Positions 5,907-9,600 of a DNA stretch of 9,600 bases are shown piece by piece. Each line of letters begins with the position of its first letter. Within the stretch, counting starts at the first letter, position 1. The notes beneath the pieces were generated by a model. It was given only the letters and a program-made list of their open reading frames with translations, did no database searches and had not been told where the DNA came from. This stretch comes from Alphaproteobacteria bacterium (GTDB lineage: Bacteria > Pseudomonadota > Alphaproteobacteria > UBA8366), in the NCBI GenBank assembly GCA_029861675.1, contig JAOTYV010000181.1:1-9600 (forward strand), in the 5' to 3' direction. The position numbers were made by a program, and so were the translations under genes.

Positions 5907-7304
5907 TCAGCGAACTTCAAAATGTCCGAGCAAGGGCTCGATGCTGTCCGCCGCGGGCAGGGTCTCGACCAGCTCGAACACGGCCGCGCTGTCGATTGCC
6001 GGCTTGACCACCTGCGCCAGCGTCCGGAATTTCTCTTCCAGCGCTTCTTGGCTGAACGGCCGGGCCGGCGTGCCTTGGCTGTCCATCACCGTTACCCGCC
6101 GCTGCTCGCCCGACCGGAGGGTGACTTCGACCGAGCTTCCGAAATGGGCCGGGAAGTCCTTTTCAATTTCCGGGTCCCGGCTCGCGTCGATCCGGTCGGC
6201 AAGCGCAAGGATCGCGGGATCGTGCAGCGTGTCTTCCTCGTAGGATTCGTAGGCGTAAGGATCGGCGATCAGGCTGGCCGCGAGCGCGTGCGGCAGGGCG
6301 TATTGCGCCGCCATCACCGAATCCGGCCGGCGCATCATGTGTTGGGTGATCATCACTTCCGGCGCGCCGACATGGATTTTCTCGATGTCGTCCGGGGCGG
6401 TCTTAAAGTCGTCGGTGAGTTCGCCGAGCGCATCGATCGTCGAGTGGAACAGACGGCAGCAGGGATAGGGCTTGAAGCTGATATTGTGGATCTGCAACTT
6501 CTCGCCCGGCGCGCGCAGCAGCCGTTCCGGCTGCGGATCGTCGCCGAACAGATTGCCGAGACCGAATATACCGTCGAGCGACTGGTCCGGCCCGTCGATG
6601 CCATGCGCCGAGAGCTCGGCGGCGAGCGCGCCGTTATGCGCCGGCATGCCGCCGTGCAGGCGTTTTACCGTGGTCCCGTATGGATCGTGCGCGAACTGCT
6701 TCGAGCCGCCGGCCATCGAGAGCATCAACCCCCAGGCGCGGCACATCCGGTCGGTATCCAGCCCGATCAACAATCCCGCCGCCGCCGCCGCGCCGAAACC
6801 GCCGTACAGCGCGGTCGAATGGAAGCCTTTGTGGACGGTCTGCTGCGCTCCGGTGGCGAGGCCGGCGCGGGCCATGACTTCATAGCCCGCCGCGATCGCA
6901 ACCAGGATCTCGGCGCCGGACCGTTCCTGCACCTGACCGGCGGCGAGCGCCGTCGCGATCACCAGACAGCCGGGATGGCTCAGGCTCTGGTCATGGGTGT
7001 CGTCCATCTCGAGCCCGTGCGCCGAGGTGCCGTTGACCAGGGCCGCGACCGGCAAGGTGGTTTTCAGCGTGCTGCCGTAAATCGTGCATTTGCCGGTGCC
7101 ATTGTAGGGTGTCGCATATTTCTGCAGCGCGAGACCCCAGGGCAGCGCGGAGCCGCGCAAGCCGACGCCAAGATGGTCGAGCAACAGCCGTTTGAGCTGC
7201 GCCACGTCGTCCGGCGACAGCGCGTCGAAGGTCAGCCCGCAAATGTCTTCCGCCAAGGCGCGGGTCCGGTCGATGCCGTCGGTTTTCGGTTTGGCCTGCG
7301 TCAT
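5907..7304 (-). CDS. MmgE/PrpD family protein (2-methylcitrate dehydratase-like)
   Basis: The 465-residue protein has the full length of the MmgE/PrpD family. This family includes 2-methylcitrate dehydratase, cis-aconitate decarboxylase and immune-responsive gene 1; these enzymes act on tricarboxylate-like hydroxy acids without an iron-sulfur cluster. Family blocks in order are LLLDHLGVGL near residue 45, NGTSAHGLEMDDTH (about 91-104), HPGCLVIATALAAG, GFHSTALYGGFGAAAAAG, KRLHGGMPAHNGALAA, and FKPYPCCRLFHSTIDA in the C-terminal half. The substrate cannot be assigned: the usual propionate-pathway neighbours (methylcitrate synthase, methylisocitrate lyase) are absent, so calling it PrpD would be unsafe. 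The ATG has AGGAG six bases upstream (complement of 7311-7315). It lies between the SuyAB-like pair and the oxidase block on the same strand, separated from both by spacers of about 200 bases. Confidence 0.92.
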   Translation of the reverse strand: MTQAKPKTDGIDRTRALAEDICGLTFDALSPDDVAQLKRLLLDHLGVGLRGSALPWGLALQKYATPYNGTGKCTIYGSTLKTTLPVAALVNGTSAHGLEMDDTHDQSLSHPGCLVIATALAAGQVQERSGAEILVAIAAGYEVMARAGLATGAQQTVHKGFHSTALYGGFGAAAAAGLLIGLDTDRMCRAWGLMLSMAGGSKQFAHDPYGTTVKRLHGGMPAHNGALAAELSAHGIDGPDQSLDGIFGLGNLFGDDPQPERLLRAPGEKLQIHNISFKPYPCCRLFHSTIDALGELTDDFKTAPDDIEKIHVGAPEVMITQHMMRRPDSVMAAQYALPHALAASLIADPYAYESYEEDTLHDPAILALADRIDASRDPEIEKDFPAHFGSSVEVTLRSGEQRRVTVMDSQGTPARPFSQEALEEKFRTLAQVVKPAIDSAAVFELVETLPAADSIEPLLGHFEVR

Positions 7305-7336
7305 GGTGTTCTCCTATGGGCGGTCGCTGTATTCGC

Positions 7337-7342
7337 ATTTTA
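7337..7342 (-). promoter_or_regulatory. possible -10 box of the MmgE/PrpD gene
   Basis: On the minus strand this reads TAAAAT, five of six matches to the sigma-70 -10 box. A start point about seven bases on would give a leader of roughly 25 bases before the ATG. The expected -35 position falls in the G-rich palindromic repeat and reads GGAGGG, which is not a match, so the call is weak. Confidence 0.22.
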
Positions 7343-7346
7343 GAGT

Positions 7347-7474
7347 ACCCCCCACCCAACCCTCCCCCGCAAGGGGGAGGGCAATATTTGGGGACCGTCT
7401 CTAACGCTTCTCCCTCCCCCTTGATGGCTTTGACCGCTATTCGCGGTCAAAGGGGCCGGGGTGGGGGTGACCTT
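7347..7474. repeat. GC-rich palindromic intergenic repeat block 1
   Basis: The spacer between the large lyase subunit and the MmgE/PrpD gene is mostly palindromic repeat. One module is a perfect 9-bp hairpin: CCCTCCCCC at 7360-7368, GCAA loop at 7369-7372, GGGGGAGGG at 7373-7381. A second is a perfect 10-bp hairpin: CTTTGACCGC at 7428-7437, loop TATTC, GCGGTCAAAG at 7443-7452. C-runs at 7411-7420 and G-runs at 7451-7468 flank the second stem and could pair partly. Related modules recur at 9071-9205. Such REP-like mosaics are common between genes of GC-rich alphaproteobacteria. On the minus strand the stems lie downstream of the lyase operon and may protect or end its transcript, but no T-run follows them. 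Confidence 0.8.
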
Positions 7475-7521
7475 TTAAACGATGAACCGGCATCGTCGAC
7501 GTCGCTCAATCGAATATCCAA

Positions 7522-8679
7522 CTAAATCGTCATGCCGAAGCGCATGATCGCGGTTTCCTGTTGTTTCAGCGCCTCGCTGGTGGTGATCGTGCCGGACGCC
7601 ATGTCGAGGATGTAGTCGTACAGCGCGTCGCCCATTTCGGTGAAGGACTTGTCGTTCTCCAGGATATCGGAAACGTCGAAGTCGATGTTGTCCGGGAAAT
7701 CCCGGATCGTGTTGATGTTGCCGCTGATCTTGGCGGTCGGCATGATCATATTGCCGATTGTGTTGCCGACCCCGGTGGTGAAGACGGTCAACTGGCAGCC
7801 GCCGCCGGCGAGCCCGGTCAGCGATTCCACCGCAGGGGCCGATCCCGCCATGAAGTGCAACCCCTTGCGGCTCGGCGCTTCGGAATACTCCAGCACCTCG
7901 ACCAGCGGCGTGGTGCCGGTCTTGGCCATCGCGCCCATCGCCTTTTCCTCGATGGTGGTGAGGCCGCCGCGGATATTGTCGGGCACCGGATTGGCGCCGC
8001 GGATATCGACGCCCGCCTTCATCGCCTCCGCCTCGTGGTCGAGCACCATTTTTATGAAGGCCTTCTTCACGCCCGCGTCGACGGCCCGTTCGGCGAAGAT
8101 TTCTTCGGCGCCCATGAACTCGGCCGTCTCGGTGACGACCGCGGTGCCGCCTTCGGCGATCAGCCGATCGGCGGCGCGGCCGAGCGCCGGATTCGACGCG
8201 AGGCCCGAGGTGGTGTCCGAGCCGCCGCATTCGAGGCCCAGCACCAGTTCCGAGACCGGGAATTTCTTGCGCCGTTCCCTGGACGCGGCAATCGCCATGC
8301 GGCTGGCGGCGCGGATGCCGGCGGCGGTGGCGTTCACCGTGCCGCCCTGTTCCTGGATCAGGATGGTCTCGACCGGCTTGCCGGTGTTGCGCACCCGGTC
8401 GGCGACGATGTTGGTGCTGGTCTCCTCCATGCCGACGATCACCGCGCCGTTGAGGTTGGGATTGCGCCCCATGCCGGCCAGCGTGTTGTAGGCCATCTCC
8501 AGATCCTTGCCGTACTGGCCGCGCACGAACAGCGTGGTGACCGGTACCGCGCCCGCGACGCTGTCGGCGATGGCGCGGGTCACCGGATTGACGTTGTCCA
8601 TGATCGAGATGACGCCGATATGGTTACGCACGCCGACCTGGCCGTCGGACCGCTCGAAACCCAGGAATGTGTCGGTCAT
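7522..8679 (-). CDS. UxaA-family hydrolase, large subunit, SuyB-like
   Basis: The 385-residue protein is the catalytic subunit type of split UxaA-family lyases (altronate and galactarate dehydratases, (2R)-sulfolactate sulfo-lyase SuyB). Visible family blocks are GQVGVRNH at 13-20, GLECGGSDTTSG at 148-159 with Cys151, GGLTTIEEKAMG at 238-249 and GVGNTIGN at 303-310. Altronate-dehydratase-type members carry cysteines in a GCG motif and a later GCE motif. Here the matching segments read YGKD (56-59) and GMEE (83-86). In that, and in GGLTTIEEKA and the C-terminal layout, it resembles SuyB, which releases sulfite from 3-sulfolactate to give pyruvate. I recognise this from memory of the family; the substrate is not proven. 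GGAGG lies nine bases upstream of the ATG. It follows the small subunit by 20 bases, clearly one operon. Confidence 0.87.
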   Translation of the reverse strand: MTDTFLGFERSDGQVGVRNHIGVISIMDNVNPVTRAIADSVAGAVPVTTLFVRGQYGKDLEMAYNTLAGMGRNPNLNGAVIVGMEETSTNIVADRVRNTGKPVETILIQEQGGTVNATAAGIRAASRMAIAASRERRKKFPVSELVLGLECGGSDTTSGLASNPALGRAADRLIAEGGTAVVTETAEFMGAEEIFAERAVDAGVKKAFIKMVLDHEAEAMKAGVDIRGANPVPDNIRGGLTTIEEKAMGAMAKTGTTPLVEVLEYSEAPSRKGLHFMAGSAPAVESLTGLAGGGCQLTVFTTGVGNTIGNMIMPTAKISGNINTIRDFPDNIDFDVSDILENDKSFTEMGDALYDYILDMASGTITTSEALKQQETAIMRFGMTI

Positions 8680-8699
8680 GTCTCGTATCCTCCCGCGTG

Positions 8700-8993
8700 T
8701 CAGCTTGTGGTCTTGTCGCCGCGGCCCCGTTTCGAATCCACGTTGTGGATGTGGACGTGTTCGCCGACGGAGATCGCCGCCGTCGTCTCGCCAACCACGG
8801 TTGCGTATTTCAGGATCTCGGCGCCGACGTCCATATCGGCGAGCGCGACCTTGTGGCCGAACGGGATGTCCTGTTTCAGCATCACCGTGCCCTGCTTCTC
8901 GCCGCGCAGTTCGACCGTGGTATCGGCGGCGCCGCCCGAATCGATCAGCGTCGCCACATTGTCTTGCGAATTCAGAACGATCGCTCGAACCAT
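8700..8993 (-). CDS. UxaA-family hydrolase, small SAF-domain subunit, SuyA-like
   Basis: The 97-residue protein is a stand-alone SAF domain, the small partner of two-subunit UxaA/SuyAB-type lyases; in one-piece altronate dehydratase the same domain is N-terminal. Family marks are DIPFGHKVALADMDVGAEILKY at about 42-63 and the closing HVHIHNV at 79-85. Before the second motif, related proteins usually read YGxxIG, while this one has YATVVG (63-68). The last dozen residues are charged and probably disordered. The ATG has AGGAG seven bases upstream (complement of 9001-9005). The partner large-subunit gene starts 20 bases after the stop. A function without that partner is unlikely. Sulfolactate sulfo-lyase is one option; a sugar-acid dehydratase is the alternative. 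Confidence 0.87.
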   Translation of the reverse strand: MVRAIVLNSQDNVATLIDSGGAADTTVELRGEKQGTVMLKQDIPFGHKVALADMDVGAEILKYATVVGETTAAISVGEHVHIHNVDSKRGRGDKTTS

Positions 8994-9029
8994 GAGTGCT
9001 CTCCTGCGGGCGTCGATATTGTCTCTCTT

Positions 9030-9058
9030 AGTATCCCCATCCGCGTTCGCCGAGTCAC
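9030..9058 (-). promoter_or_regulatory. possible promoter of the SuyAB-like pair
   Basis: On the minus strand GTGACT (complement of 9053-9058, four of six to TTGACA) and GATACT (complement of 9030-9035, four of six to TATAAT) are separated by 17 bases. Transcription would begin near 9023, giving a leader of about 30 bases before the small-subunit ATG. Spacing is right but both boxes are weak. Confidence 0.28.
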
Positions 9059-9066
9059 GCCCTGGG

Positions 9067-9206
9067 ACTCAACCTCCCCCCTTGCGGAGGAGGTCTTGAC
9101 AGCGATAAGCGGTCGAGGGTGGGAGGACGCGGCCGGCAGGCCGCACACGAAGCGCCCGCAAGCGGGCCCACCCCCCTCTCTAACTCTCCCCCGCAAGGGG
9201 GAGAGA
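9067..9206. repeat. GC-rich palindromic intergenic repeat block 2
   Basis: The spacer between the sulfatase stop and the small lyase subunit carries modules like those of block 1. A perfect 9-bp hairpin has CTCTCCCCC at 9184-9192, GCAA loop at 9193-9196 and GGGGGAGAG at 9197-9205. A degenerate stem pairs 9095-9103 with 9109-9117 (one mismatch, one G-T) and corresponds to the TTGACCGC hairpin of block 1. A further 6-bp stem pairs GCCCGC at 9154-9159 with GCGGGC at 9162-9167. An imperfect stem at 9072-9092 joins ACCTCC to GGAGGT. The 9-bp hairpin begins about 20 bases downstream of the sulfatase stop on the minus strand and could stabilise or end that transcript. Confidence 0.78.
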
Positions 9207-9224
9207 ATTGGGTCCAGTGAACCC

Positions 9225-9600
9225 CTACGCCGCGCCGACCGGGTCGGCGAAGGTGTTGAGGACCTTGCCGGGCCGCGCCCGCATCATGTCCTCGAGTTCC
9301 TTGCGCACCTTCGCAGCGCCCGAATCCTCGTACAGGTTGTCTTGCTCCAGCGGGTCGTTCGCCAGGTCGTACAGCTCGCCCGCGCCGGAGATCAGCTCGA
9401 AGGTGCATTTATGCGTCTTGGTGCGGATGGTGCGAAGCTCCAGCGGCACGCCGCAGCGGGTCGAGGCCAAATTCCATTCGTTATAGGCCATGTCGCGGCT
9501 GCCGCCGTTCGCGATAAGGGGCAGCAGGCTTTCGCTCTGGATTTCCTCCGGCTTCTCGGTGTTCGCGAGATCGTAGAAGGTGGCGGCGAGGTCGAGGGTC
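9225..9600 (-). CDS. sulfatase, C-terminal part (N-terminal part outside window)
   Basis: The frame is open from the right edge to TAG at 9225-9227, giving about 124 residues. It begins TLDLAATFYDLANTEKPEEIQSESLLPL, the typical sulfatase segment where the alpha/beta core ends. It then runs through AYNEW, RTIRTKTHKCTFEL, GELYDLANDPLEQDNLYEDS and KVRKELEDMM, the usual C-terminal subdomain of arylsulfatase-type proteins. Sulfatases cleave sulfate esters using a formylglycine made from Cys or Ser in a CxPxR motif; that motif and any signal peptide lie off the window, so activity and location cannot be judged. Some members of this fold hydrolyse phosphonate or phosphate esters instead. The first ATG in the visible part (complement of 9489-9491) is internal, since strong family sequence continues upstream of it. 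It is on the same strand as the SuyAB-like pair, 231 bases upstream of it. Confidence 0.88.
   Translation of the reverse strand, partial: TLDLAATFYDLANTEKPEEIQSESLLPLIANGGSRDMAYNEWNLASTRCGVPLELRTIRTKTHKCTFELISGAGELYDLANDPLEQDNLYEDSGAAKVRKELEDMMRARPGKVLNTFADPVGAA

Noticed and set aside
5904..7343. A 479-codon open frame on the plus strand opposite the MmgE/PrpD gene.
   Set aside because: It mirrors the real gene almost end to end, has shadow-type composition and no recognisable motif.
7192..7525. Short plus-strand frames with proline/glycine-rich peptides over the repeat block (7192-7404 and 7316-7525).
   Set aside because: The peptides are translations of the palindromic C/G repeats, with no ribosome site and no conserved domain.
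7561..9099. A 512-codon open frame on the plus strand across both lyase subunit genes.
   Set aside because: It is antisense to two genes with clear family motifs and Shine-Dalgarno sites. Its protein is His/Arg/Gly/Asp-rich without any domain, the usual shadow of high third-position GC.
9055..9408. Minus-strand frame of 117 codons across repeat block 2 and the sulfatase end.
   Set aside because: It is out of frame with the sulfatase and half of it is repeat sequence.

Overview
The window is GC-rich chromosomal DNA with proteobacterial gene organisation. The codon bias, the protein families (MmgE/PrpD, CaiB/BaiF, SuyAB-like UxaA hydrolase, NUDT19-like Nudix) and the GC-rich palindromic intergenic repeats fit an alphaproteobacterium, perhaps Rhodospirillales-like. 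That taxonomic call is inference from style, not from a marker gene. The window holds ten protein genes, two of them cut by its edges. I saw no tRNA, rRNA, CRISPR array, insertion sequence or phage gene.

Layout. Bases 1-509 (+) are the 3' end of a c-type cytochrome gene. It converges on a minus-strand block across a 39-base gap. The minus-strand block reads right to left: an enoyl-CoA hydratase/isomerase-family protein (5718-4927), two tandem FMN-dependent alpha-hydroxy-acid oxidases (4851-3751 and 3728-2631), a Nudix hydrolase (2627-1785) and a class III CoA-transferase (1748-549). The spacings of 75, 22, 3 and 36 bases suggest one operon. Upstream is a 188-base spacer with a 13-base palindrome, then an MmgE/PrpD-family gene (7304-5907). 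A 217-base spacer filled with palindromic repeats follows. Next comes a two-subunit UxaA/SuyAB-type lyase (small subunit 8993-8700, large subunit 8679-7522). A second repeat-bearing spacer separates it from the C-terminal part of a sulfatase (9225 to the right edge).

How the genes may work together. All intact genes are catabolic enzymes for small carboxylic, hydroxy or sulfonated acids. The flavin oxidases would turn a 2-hydroxy acid into a 2-oxo acid. The CoA-transferase would activate an acid, and the crotonase-fold protein would act on the CoA ester. PrpD-like and UxaA-like enzymes eliminate water (or, in SuyAB, sulfite) from hydroxy acids. A sulfatase beside a SuyAB-like pair hints at organosulfur use. 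The substrate is not readable from the sequence, and no transporter or regulator lies in the window to narrow it.

Points that stand out: both oxidases carry Arg where glycolate oxidase has Trp108, and Gly where it has Ala79. The crotonase-fold protein lacks both canonical catalytic glutamates. The spacers carry modular GC-rich hairpins with GCAA loops. A 16-base tandem repeat lies between the hydratase-family gene and the first oxidase. None of this amounts to a clearly new system; the best candidate is the unassigned hydroxy-acid/CoA operon.
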